Part shown: one piece after another, positions 45,567 to 52,756 of the stretch
Numbering within the stretch: the stretch's first letter is position 1
Layout: every line of letters begins with the position of its first letter
Assembly (NCBI RefSeq): GCF_003583365.1
Contig: NZ_QXED01000017.1
Location: forward strand, 1 to 64,000
DNA: 64,000 bases
From: Fibrisoma montanum
GTDB taxonomy: Bacteria; Bacteroidota; Bacteroidia; Cytophagales; Spirosomataceae
Direction: 5' to 3'
Notes under the pieces: model-generated
Database searches by the model: none
Seen by the model: only the letters and a program-made list of their open reading frames with translations
Told to the model about the DNA's origin: nothing
Translations under genes and position numbers: made by a program

Positions 45567-46391
45567 ATGCCTCCTCAACGTATCATCTCCGTCGTTCCTT
45601 CGCAAACCGAACTGCTCTTTGACCTTGGACTGGACGAGGAGATCGTCGGTATCACCAAATTCTGCATTCACCCGGCGGATAAAGTAAAAAGCAAACCCAG
45701 CGTCGGCGGCACCAAAACGCTGCATATCGACCGCATTCACGAACTGAAGCCGGATCTGATTATTGCCAACAAAGAGGAAAACATCCGCGACCAGATTGAC
45801 GAATTGCAACGGCATTACCCGGTTCACGTAACGAACATGGTAACGCTGGCCGACGCGCTGGCGATGATTCGGGACGTAGGCAAGCTGGTCGGGAGAGAGC
45901 CGGAAGCGGAGACGATAGTTACGCAGATTGTTCATTCCTTCGGCGGGCAAACTAATTTTTCCGCCGAAGGAATGAACAATCTGCGCTGGTCGGGATGTCA
46001 AATCCCGACCAGTTCTGTTTTGGGTTCGAAATCCAAAACAGCAACCGTCGCTTACTTCATCTGGCGGAAGCCCTACATGGTGGCCGGGCGCGATACGTTC
46101 ATCAACTCGATGCTTGAAGCGGCCGGGTTTCAGAACGCCTTCGGTCACCTGACCCGTTATCCTGAAATTACCGAAAGTGATTTGCAGGCGGCCCGGCCGG
46201 ACCTGCTTTTTCTTTCCTCCGAACCGTACCCGTTTAAGGACAAACACCTGGCCGAGCTGCAAGCCCTCTGTCCATCGGCGCAGGTGATGCTGGTTGATGG
46301 TGAGCTATTCAGCTGGTACGGCAGTCGCTTGCTGAAAACGGCTGATTACCTCAAAATACTGCGGCAACAGATCAGGCTACCAAAGCACTGA
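45567..46391 (+). CDS. Cobalamin/metal-binding-like periplasmic-fold protein with a hairpin-encoded insertion
   Basis: A 274-aa protein of the helical-backbone metal-receptor (BtuF/TroA) fold. RIISVVPSQTELLFDLGLDEEIVGITKFCIHP begins it and the C-terminal lobe has FIWRKPYMVAGRDTFINSML. No signal peptide is visible, which is known for the cobalamin-binding-like proteins of this clade. Between VTQIVHSF and KTATVAYFIW lie about 40 residues encoded by three successive DNA hairpins (45922-46041). Without them the length would be about 235 aa, close to relatives. ATG 45567 is preferred over an upstream TTG. No ABC transporter genes are adjacent. Confidence 0.75.
   Translation: MPPQRIISVVPSQTELLFDLGLDEEIVGITKFCIHPADKVKSKPSVGGTKTLHIDRIHELKPDLIIANKEENIRDQIDELQRHYPVHVTNMVTLADALAMIRDVGKLVGREPEAETIVTQIVHSFGGQTNFSAEGMNNLRWSGCQIPTSSVLGSKSKTATVAYFIWRKPYMVAGRDTFINSMLEAAGFQNAFGHLTRYPEITESDLQAARPDLLFLSSEPYPFKDKHLAELQALCPSAQVMLVDGELFSWYGSRLLKTADYLKILRQQIRLPKH
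45922..46041 (+). repeat. Three consecutive palindromic hairpins inside a coding gene
   Basis: Hairpin 1: a 25-bp perfect stem (45922-45946 with 45961-45985) and a 14-base loop. Hairpin 2: an 11-bp perfect stem (45986-45996 with 46002-46012) and a 5-base loop. Hairpin 3: a stem of 12 pairs including one G-T (46015-46026 with 46030-46041), three-base loop. They adjoin almost without gaps and total 120 bases, exactly 40 codons, so the reading frame of the host gene is kept. Confidence 0.95.
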
Positions 46392-46509
46392 TCGCCAATC
46401 AGAAGCAATTTGAACAAATTTGAACGATGGCTGAATAGGTAGTTTGGCGGCAGTTTTCGACTTTTGATTCGTCAACAGGTTTATTTCCAACCAAACAACA
46501 CAAACCGCC

Positions 46510-47025
46510 ATGAAAAAAGTAGCCTTTATCGCTGTGTTCCTGCTCGCAGCCGTTCAGTTGTTCGCTCAGGATGACAAGTCAAAACGGCCAAGTCCCCCCG
46601 CGCAGGAAAAAGAAACCATCAACGGCAAAACCGTCATGATCGACTACAGCCAGCCGTCGGTGAAAGGTCGCAACGTTTGGGACCCGAACGGGAAAGTAGC
46701 GCCCTATGGCAAAGTGTGGCGGACGGGTGCCAACGAGTCGACGACGATTGAGTTCTCCGACGACGTGAAAATTGAGGGCAAATCACTGCCCAAGGGGAAG
46801 TATGCGCTCTTTACCATTCCGGGCGAAAAAGAATGGACGATCATCTTCAACAAAACCCCGAAGTGGGGAGCGTTCAGCTACAAGGAAGACGAGGACGTAC
46901 TGCGCGTAACGGCACCGGCTAAGAAAGCCAGGTCATTCACCGAAAAGTTCACCATCGATGTTAACCCACAGGGTACTGTGGCCATGATGTGGGCTGATAC
47001 CGAGGTCGATTTCAAGGTTCAATAG
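46510..47025 (+). CDS. DUF2911 secreted protein
   Basis: A 171-aa exported protein with a signal peptide (1-20, ...QLFAQ). The DUF2911 signature is clear: GKTVMIDYSQPSVKGRNVWDPNG, YGKVWRTGANESTTIEFS, LPKGKYALFTIPGEKEWTIIFNK. The family is widespread in Bacteroidota and has no established function. It stands alone, 51 bases before an AraC-type regulator. Confidence 0.85.
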   Translation: MKKVAFIAVFLLAAVQLFAQDDKSKRPSPPAQEKETINGKTVMIDYSQPSVKGRNVWDPNGKVAPYGKVWRTGANESTTIEFSDDVKIEGKSLPKGKYALFTIPGEKEWTIIFNKTPKWGAFSYKEDEDVLRVTAPAKKARSFTEKFTIDVNPQGTVAMMWADTEVDFKVQ

Positions 47026-47076
47026 GTACTGCTGTAGCGAACCAAATTCCGAAAGGGTGTCGTATCTTCGTCCATC

Positions 47077-48126
47077 ATGACGACGAACGATACCCTTTCT
47101 GCTGGTTCTGTAAACCTGGTTCTCTTTGCTGCCAAGCTGAAAGGCGCTGATGCGGATGCCATAGCCCGGTCCGTTGGCATCACTCCTGAACAACTCCGCG
47201 ATCCCGACGGCCGCATCCTGATCCGGCAGATGCAATCGCTCTGGCGGGAGATTATCCAGGCCACCGGCGACCCGCACCTGCCGCTGCATCTGGGCGACCT
47301 GATCAATCCGGTTTCGGTTGGGGTGCTGGCCTACGTCATGATGCACTGCCCAACACTCGGCAAGGCGTTTGAAAAACTCTGCCAGTATCAGGACATTGCC
47401 TGCGAAGGGCTAGTCACGACTGGCCAACAAGTCGGTGATCAATATGAGATGACCCTGCGTATCAGCAGTGCCGATATCATCTATCCCGATCACGTCTTTA
47501 ATTCTGAATTATCCATCTATCTGTCTGCCATTCGGGCGATGACCGGCCAGCCGGTTACGGCTCAGGAGGTTCGGTTTGCGTACCCCCGGCCGCTCGACAC
47601 CCGCGAGCACGAACGCGTCTTCGCTCCGGCCCGGCTGGTGTTCGACGTGACCGAAACCGTGCTGGTACTCGACGCGGCTCTGCTCGACACGCCCATCCTG
47701 AACGCCAACCCGAGTTTGTTTACGATGTTTTCGCAACACGCCGACGAACTGCTCCGCAAACTTCAGCAACCGTCCTTAACGGCCCGGGTCAAGCAGGAAA
47801 TCGTGACGCTGCTCAAAGGCGAAGAACCCACCCTGGCCACCGTAGCCGACCGACTGGCGATGGGCGTACGGACGCTGCAGCTGCACTTGAAAGACGAAGG
47901 CGTTACGTACCAGCAGATACTGGATGATGTACGACGTGACCTGGCCGTTAAGCACCTCCGCGAGCCGCACCTCAGCACGACCGATGTGGCGTATTTGCTG
48001 GGCTACTCCGAACCCAGCGTCTTCTTCCGGTCATTCAAGAAATGGACCGGCTCAACCCCGGGCGCGTTTCGGTCTGCGAATCTGCCGACGTACGGTTGGG
48101 GGCAGACACTCCGCCAGTCGGCGTAA
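47077..48126 (+). CDS. AraC-family transcriptional regulator (arabinose-binding-like N-terminal domain)
   Basis: A 349-aa regulator. The N-terminal domain (about 15-200: GITPEQLRDPDGRILIRQMQSLWREII, HCPTLGKAFEKLCQYQDIA) is the one found in OruR/ArgR-like AraC regulators. The C-terminal helix-turn-helix domain covers about 250-335 (LATVADRLAMGVRTLQLHLKDEG, AYLLGYSEPSVFFRSFKKWTG). No ligand can be told. The last 92 bases overlap the 3' end of the epimerase gene on the other strand. TATCTTCG at 47063-47070 is a possible -7 box very close to the start. Confidence 0.85.
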   Translation: MTTNDTLSAGSVNLVLFAAKLKGADADAIARSVGITPEQLRDPDGRILIRQMQSLWREIIQATGDPHLPLHLGDLINPVSVGVLAYVMMHCPTLGKAFEKLCQYQDIACEGLVTTGQQVGDQYEMTLRISSADIIYPDHVFNSELSIYLSAIRAMTGQPVTAQEVRFAYPRPLDTREHERVFAPARLVFDVTETVLVLDAALLDTPILNANPSLFTMFSQHADELLRKLQQPSLTARVKQEIVTLLKGEEPTLATVADRLAMGVRTLQLHLKDEGVTYQQILDDVRRDLAVKHLREPHLSTTDVAYLLGYSEPSVFFRSFKKWTGSTPGAFRSANLPTYGWGQTLRQSA

Positions 48127-49195
48127 AATCCGTTTTCAGCTGATGGTTGGCGAACCAGGTTAAGGTTTCGGTCAATGCCTGTTTCAGCGGTGTTTCCTGA
48201 AAATCCGGAAAGAGCTGGCGGACCTTCGTATCGTCAAGCACGACGGTGGTCTGGTAGAGGTACCCCATTTCCTTCACCTCGCGCAGAATCGGCATAAACA
48301 ACCCCATAACCGACACAAACAGTGGGCTGTACACCTGGGTTTTGAGCGGCTTGCCGGTCAGCCCGGCAATCTGGCCGAAGAACGAACGCATGGATGTGTG
48401 AACCTGACCGCCATAGTTAAAGACCTGGTAGGGTGCATCCTCGTCTGACGGCACGTCTGACGCGTTTGTTGATGATCTTCCAGCGTCGGCCGTCAGCGAT
48501 TTTCCAGCGTCTGACGGTACGTCTGACGCGTTTCCCGTCCCCACCGAGCGTAGCATCAACCGCACAATGATCTCAGCCGCATCGTTCGTGTACACCGACT
48601 GGTGCGGAATGTCGATGTTGTACAGCCACGGTATGGCTTTGCCCTGCAGGGCGTTTTCGAAAACAGGCCGAACGCCGTCGTTTAGCACGTTTGGTCCCCA
48701 GAAGTCGGGCAGCCGCACATTCAGCACCCGACAGCGACCGGCATTAGCCGCCGTTTCCAGCGTGGCTTCAATCGCAACGCGCAACTGTCCTTTTCTGGCA
48801 ATAGGATTCAGTGGACTATTTTCCCGGATGGGCTCTTTTATAGCACCGAAGCCATAGACATTACCGGGGAAGATAATCGTAGCCTGACTTAGTTCAGCGG
48901 CATCTATCACCTTCTGCGTAACCACGTCCATGTTCCCGAACCACTGATTGTAGGGATAATTGATACCGTGGAAAATGAATGACTTGTTAGCTGCTACGCG
49001 CTTCAGCAACTCAGCGTCCTGCGCGTCGCCCTCCATGATAGAGAGCGTCGGCTGATTCGGGAACAAGGCTTCGGCTTTGGACCGGTTACGTACCAGAATG
49101 GTCACGGCAAACTGGCGGGCCAGCAGATTTTCGGTGACGGCGTAGCCAATGCTGCCCGTAGCACCCAGGACGAGGATTGTCGGTTGTGCGTTCAT
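48035..49195 (-). CDS. NAD(P)-dependent epimerase/dehydratase-like protein with repeat-encoded insertion
   Basis: A 386-aa extended-SDR protein. GATGSIGYAV is the nucleotide-binding motif near the N-terminus. GNVYGFG with downstream conserved residues marks the atypical active site, in which the usual YxxxK is not clear. An unusual stretch (about residues 219-249, NASDVPSDAGKSLTADAGRSS, then a second NASDVPSDE) is encoded by two copies of a CGTCTGACG repeat (48442-48533). The last 30 residues lie over the end of the AraC gene and look like a read-through tail. It is followed (upstream in position) by a DUF4260 gene two bases away, so the two are coupled. Confidence 0.75.
   Translation of the reverse strand: MNAQPTILVLGATGSIGYAVTENLLARQFAVTILVRNRSKAEALFPNQPTLSIMEGDAQDAELLKRVAANKSFIFHGINYPYNQWFGNMDVVTQKVIDAAELSQATIIFPGNVYGFGAIKEPIRENSPLNPIARKGQLRVAIEATLETAANAGRCRVLNVRLPDFWGPNVLNDGVRPVFENALQGKAIPWLYNIDIPHQSVYTNDAAEIIVRLMLRSVGTGNASDVPSDAGKSLTADAGRSSTNASDVPSDEDAPYQVFNYGGQVHTSMRSFFGQIAGLTGKPLKTQVYSPLFVSVMGLFMPILREVKEMGYLYQTTVVLDDTKVRQLFPDFQETPLKQALTETLTWFANHQLKTDFTPTGGVSAPNRTSADSQTETRPGLSRSIS
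48442..48533 (-). repeat. CGTCTGACG-family direct repeats inside the epimerase gene
   Basis: The 26-base unit CGTCTGACGGYACGTCTGAC-GCGTTT occurs at 48442-48467 and 48508-48533, differing at one base. It encodes NASDVPSD twice. The same unit occurs in intergenic DNA at 52630-52740, arranged as hairpins. Confidence 0.85.
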
Positions 49196-49197
49196 GT

Positions 49198-49557
49198 TTA
49201 TTTCGCGTGGTTACCGACAACGCCCAGGTGGGTGTGCTTGAAACTATCACTGTATTTCAGACCGTAGCCCATCATCCGGTCCATACTGGCGTGACCGAAC
49301 AGGATGATTCCGGCCAGCATCAGAACGGGCTGCTGCGTCAGTAAGCCAATGGTTCCGACCAGCAGGGCGATGCCTTTGTGGTGACCCAGGTTGTAGCCGA
49401 TAGCGCCGATACGCGGGTTGATGAAGTAGCCGACCATGCTGATATCCGGCAGCAGGATCAACGCCGGGAACCACCACCAGGCGTAGGGCAGTTGGCTGAA
49501 CAGAACGATGGACAGGGCGAATTGCGCGAATTCTTCGAGTTTCAATACCGTTTTCAT
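49198..49557 (-). CDS. DUF4260 membrane protein
   Basis: A 119-aa inner-membrane protein with about four hydrophobic segments. The DUF4260 signature is clear: LEEFAQFALSIVLFSQLPYAWWWFPALILLPDISMVGYFINPRIGAIGYNLGHHKG and GHASMDRMMGYGLKY. The family's function is unknown. Its stop lies two bases before the epimerase start, so it is the first gene of a translationally coupled pair. Confidence 0.85.
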   Translation of the reverse strand: MKTVLKLEEFAQFALSIVLFSQLPYAWWWFPALILLPDISMVGYFINPRIGAIGYNLGHHKGIALLVGTIGLLTQQPVLMLAGIILFGHASMDRMMGYGLKYSDSFKHTHLGVVGNHAK

Positions 49558-49643
49558 GACTTTCGTTTGCGTTTTTGTTTAAGACAAAGGTCAGCCACAA
49601 ACGTCGATCAGGAGGTGACAGAACATGAAAACCGAATGACGGA

Positions 49644-50900
49644 TTACGAAAAACTCACCTCAACTACCTTTTTCATATCGTCCCAGAACGACGGATACGA
49701 CTTGGCCACAACGCCCGGCTCTTCAATAACAATCTCCTGACGCATCGCAACAGGTGCGAACGCCATCGCCATCCGGTGGTCGTCGTAGGTGTGGATTTGA
49801 GGGGTAGGTTGTGCGGGGTAAGGGGTAAGTTGGCGAACTTCGTAGCTGTGGTTAGTTTCCACTTCAACCAACTCAGCCTTAATCTTTTGCAGCTCGGCCT
49901 GGAGAGCCGCCACGCGATCAGTCTCCTTGATTTTCAGGCTTTCGATGCCAGTCAGCGTTAACGTAACCCCTTTCACGGCCGCACAGACCGCAACAGTCTG
50001 GGCCAGGTCGGGGCAATCAGTAAAATCCCAGGTCAGCGACGTTTCGGCCGGGCGTTTGGTCAGTCGAACGCCGGTTTCGGTAAACGTACTGTCGACGCCC
50101 AGCGACCGCATGATGTCGACAATGGCGCTGTCGCCCTGCAGCGATTTTTCCTTCAGGCCCAGGAGTTCAATCTCCGACGTTTCGTCTTCAGCCAGAGCCG
50201 CAACACTGTACCAGTAACTCGCCCCCGACCAGTCGGACTCCACCGCGAACGTCGTGGGCACGTAGGGTTTTGGAGCAATCGTAATGGTGTTAGTCGTCCA
50301 GTCGGCGATTACGTTGGCCCCGAAGTGGCGCATCTGCTCCAGCGTCATCTCGATGTACGGCCGCGAGCCGACAGCCCCCGTCAGTTCAATCGTGAGACCA
50401 GTCGGCAGCATCGGCGCAATCATGGCCAGGGCCGAAATGTACTGGCTGCTCACATCCCCCCGGATACTCAATCGATCCACACCCGACGCGTCGAAACCGT
50501 GTAATTGAAGCGGTGGATACCCGTCGTTTTTCAGGTACGTAATCTCGGCGCCAAGCGTCCGCAGCGCATCAACCAGAATACCGATGGGTCGCTCACACAT
50601 GCGCGGGGTGCCGGTCATGATTTTCTGCTGACCCGTCACGGCAAAGTAAGCCGTCAGGAAGCGCATGGTCGTACCCGCATCCAGTACGTCGGCGGTTGAC
50701 GGCCCGGCGCTCTGGTCCTCAGAGGATAACAGCCGAATCATGGTCTGCGTATCGCGGGCGGTCGACAGGTTCTGGAGCTGGCAGCGGAAGCCAGTCAGCG
50801 CGTCGATGATCAGGGCGCGGTTGCTTTCACTTTTGGAAGAAGCTAACGGAATCGTAGCCCGAACAGGGCCGGCAGGAGGAGTTAAACGAACGGCGTTCAA
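49644..50900 (-). CDS. aroA: 3-phosphoshikimate 1-carboxyvinyltransferase (EPSP synthase)
   Basis: Transfers enolpyruvate from PEP to shikimate 3-phosphate, step six of the shikimate pathway. It has 418 aa with motifs SKSESNRALI, DAGTTMRFLTAYFA, GTPRMCERPIGILVDALR, GDVSSQYISALAM, LKIKETDRVAAL and DDHRMAMAFAP, all in the expected order. The start is TTG at 50898-50900. No ATG lies near the conserved N-terminus. A G-rich tract (49792-49832) encodes an unusual VRQLTPYPAQPTPQI stretch before DDHRMAM. The start codon lies in one arm of an 18-bp inverted repeat. No other aro genes are adjacent. Confidence 0.92.
   Translation of the reverse strand: MNAVRLTPPAGPVRATIPLASSKSESNRALIIDALTGFRCQLQNLSTARDTQTMIRLLSSEDQSAGPSTADVLDAGTTMRFLTAYFAVTGQQKIMTGTPRMCERPIGILVDALRTLGAEITYLKNDGYPPLQLHGFDASGVDRLSIRGDVSSQYISALAMIAPMLPTGLTIELTGAVGSRPYIEMTLEQMRHFGANVIADWTTNTITIAPKPYVPTTFAVESDWSGASYWYSVAALAEDETSEIELLGLKEKSLQGDSAIVDIMRSLGVDSTFTETGVRLTKRPAETSLTWDFTDCPDLAQTVAVCAAVKGVTLTLTGIESLKIKETDRVAALQAELQKIKAELVEVETNHSYEVRQLTPYPAQPTPQIHTYDDHRMAMAFAPVAMRQEIVIEEPGVVAKSYPSFWDDMKKVVEVSFS
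49792..49832 (-). repeat. G-rich tract inside aroA
   Basis: The plus strand has GGATTTGAGGGGTAGG and GGGGTAAGGGGTAAG, like the G-rich intergenic element at 5-110. On the coding strand it gives a proline- and threonine-rich peptide just before the conserved DDHRMAM. Confidence 0.45.
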
Positions 50901-50973
50901 AATAAGCGGGGTTATTGGCAGTCAAAACTGCTGCAAAACAACAAAAATTAGCCCGTATTTTGAACGCCGTTCG
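50887..50973. repeat. 18-bp perfect inverted repeat spanning the aroA start
   Basis: CGAACGGCGTTCAAAATA (50887-50904) is exactly mirrored at 50956-50973, enclosing 51 bases. The left arm covers the TTG start and first codons of aroA. The right arm lies two bases after the stop of the GH144 gene. It could be an invertible segment, or an RNA hairpin over the aroA start. Confidence 0.8.
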
Positions 50974-50975
50974 CG

Positions 50976-52568
50976 TTAATGCAAGGTCACGGCCAGCGTT
51001 GTGGTCTGATCCGGCGCTTTTAACCGAAGCTGGTACTGTCCCGCGGGGGCGTCGAACGTCAGGCGCTGGGCACCGGCTGGCATCGATTTACCGGACACGA
51101 TGCGCTTGGCTACCGTCCCGTCTGGTTTCAGCAGATCAAGGTTAACCGGTCCGGCCTGATTGAGGTATACATGAATCGGGTACTGATCCAGATGTGGGTG
51201 TTTCAGTACGTCGTACTGCCCGGTTTTCACATTCGGAATAGCCAGATGGAAACCCGTCGGGTAGTTGACCTGATCGAGCCGCATCTTTGACAGAGCGGTT
51301 TTTACAACCGGCAGTTTCATGAACAGATCCCAGCACAGGCCCGTCCGGTAGTTCTCCATCATGATCACAATGGGGCCCTGATCGATAGCCAGGTACTGCG
51401 GTGAAAACCAGTTCTTTTTCAGGCTGAACGCGTCGGTAAAGCCGTACTCCTTCCAGAGCCGGTCGCCCAGTTCGTTGTAAAAAAACCGCATGGCCTGCAT
51501 GGAGTAGTAGGGCGTGTAAGGAAAAGCCGACAAAGCCGCCGTTGGGCTGATCGTGCTGTTATCCTCGGTCGGTTGGTGAGCGCCGTAGAAGTTGAAATCA
51601 TCGCTGGCGGTCAGGCCCCAGTTCTCGGCCGAATACTGATGATCTTTCGGGGCTTCATACACGCAATAGGCCCGGTTAATGAGCGTGTGTTTTACGTTCA
51701 GGTTCCAGTAGTTGGTAACATTATCCTGCACCTGCCGCGGGTCAAGCCCCAGGTATGAATAATGCGTGAAGAACAGCGGCCCGCCATACGGGAAGCCCAG
51801 CGGGAGTGTATACCCCAGATACGCCTTGCCATTCAGGTAGTTCGGGCTGTTTTTCCAGGTCTTCTGGTACACATCCGGATTAATACCATGCGTCGGCGAC
51901 GCTACGGCCAGCACGTACGTAATTAGGCACTCGTTATAACCGCGGATCGGCATGTTCATGGCCCATTCGTAGTTGGGCGACCAATGCCAGTGCAACAAGC
52001 CATCGTGCACGTACCAATCCCACTCGACCGTTTCCCAGAGCTTCTGGATGCGGTCACGCAGTTCGGTTTCGGCCGGATTGTTTTGAGTAAAGTACTGCTG
52101 CGCAATCAGCAGCCCATTAACCAGATACGACGTTTCGACCAGATCACCGCCGTTGTCTTTCTGACTAAACGGAATCGCCTTACCCGTTTTGCCATCGAGC
52201 CAGTGCGACCACGCTCCATGAAAACGGTCGGCTTTTTCCAGAAATTTCGCCATGGTCAGCAGCCGGGCCACGGCTTCGTCACGCTTGATCCAGCCTCGTT
52301 CCGTTGCCACCACAATCGCCGAAATGCCGAATCCCGACCCGCCACTGGTCACGACCTCGGGCGTTTTGGTTCGCTCGGGTACCAGCCCGGATACCGGATG
52401 GCCGAAATCCCAGAAATACCGAAAAGCCGCTTCCTGCACCTTGTCAAACAGTTGCCTGTCGGAGAGTTTTGGGGGCGTTTCGACAGACAGGGATTGCGGT
52501 TCAGGGCGACAGAAAGCCAGTAGCAGGCTCGTATTGACGAGTATGAAGAGTATGCTTCGCTTGGTCAT
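50976..52568 (-). CDS. GH144-like glycoside hydrolase (glucoamylase-family lipoprotein)
   Basis: A 530-aa lipoprotein (lipobox LLLAFC). The catalytic domain (about 40-450) belongs to the glycoamylase-like family GH144: LFDKVQEAAFRYFWDFGHPVSGLVPERT, GFGISAIVVATERGWI, RFHGAWSHWLDGKTGKAIPFSQKDNGGDLVETSYLVNGLL. Characterised GH144 enzymes cleave beta-1,2-glucan, which is inferred here too. About 80 C-terminal residues form an extra small domain. It follows susC and susD on the same strand, which supports a polysaccharide-utilisation locus. The frame is open six codons upstream, but MTKRSILFILV at 52568 is the better lipoprotein start. Confidence 0.82.
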   Translation of the reverse strand: MTKRSILFILVNTSLLLAFCRPEPQSLSVETPPKLSDRQLFDKVQEAAFRYFWDFGHPVSGLVPERTKTPEVVTSGGSGFGISAIVVATERGWIKRDEAVARLLTMAKFLEKADRFHGAWSHWLDGKTGKAIPFSQKDNGGDLVETSYLVNGLLIAQQYFTQNNPAETELRDRIQKLWETVEWDWYVHDGLLHWHWSPNYEWAMNMPIRGYNECLITYVLAVASPTHGINPDVYQKTWKNSPNYLNGKAYLGYTLPLGFPYGGPLFFTHYSYLGLDPRQVQDNVTNYWNLNVKHTLINRAYCVYEAPKDHQYSAENWGLTASDDFNFYGAHQPTEDNSTISPTAALSAFPYTPYYSMQAMRFFYNELGDRLWKEYGFTDAFSLKKNWFSPQYLAIDQGPIVIMMENYRTGLCWDLFMKLPVVKTALSKMRLDQVNYPTGFHLAIPNVKTGQYDVLKHPHLDQYPIHVYLNQAGPVNLDLLKPDGTVAKRIVSGKSMPAGAQRLTFDAPAGQYQLRLKAPDQTTTLAVTLH

Positions 52569-52629
52569 GATGAATATTGTGTACAAAATGCTACGTGTCG
52601 GTAAGCCGTGCGGCCGCTCAGGGAGAACC

Positions 52630-52740
52630 GCGTCAGACGTACCGTCAGACGAGTAGCCGAGTACTCATCGTCTGACGGCACGTCTGACGCAGCGCTCACG
52701 AGCCGGCAAGCAACCCAGCGTCTGACGGTACGTCAGACGC
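52630..52740. repeat. CGTCTGACG-family hairpins between susD and the GH144 gene
   Basis: Two 22-base arms (52630-52651 and 52669-52690) are complementary but for one base, with a 17-base loop. A further perfect 10-bp palindrome (GCGTCTGACG/CGTCAGACGC, 52718-52740) follows. The sequence matches the in-frame repeat of the epimerase gene at 48442-48533. It may stop or slow transcription between susD and the hydrolase. Confidence 0.9.
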
Positions 52741-52756
52741 AACCCTACCCATTACC

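Noticed and set aside
45947-45960. Hairpin 1 as a rho-independent terminator.
   Set aside because: The T-run is in the loop, not after the stem, and the hairpin lies inside an open coding frame.
46015-46041. GGGTTCGAAATCC in hairpin 3 looks like a tRNA T-arm.
   Set aside because: No acceptor, D or anticodon arm can be formed around it, and the stretch is part of a perfect hairpin within a coding frame.
52252-52656. Plus-strand open frame of 134 codons ending with SDVPSDE.
   Set aside because: It is the antisense of the GH144 gene and of the repeat region. It has no start signals, and the SDVPSD end only reflects the repeat.
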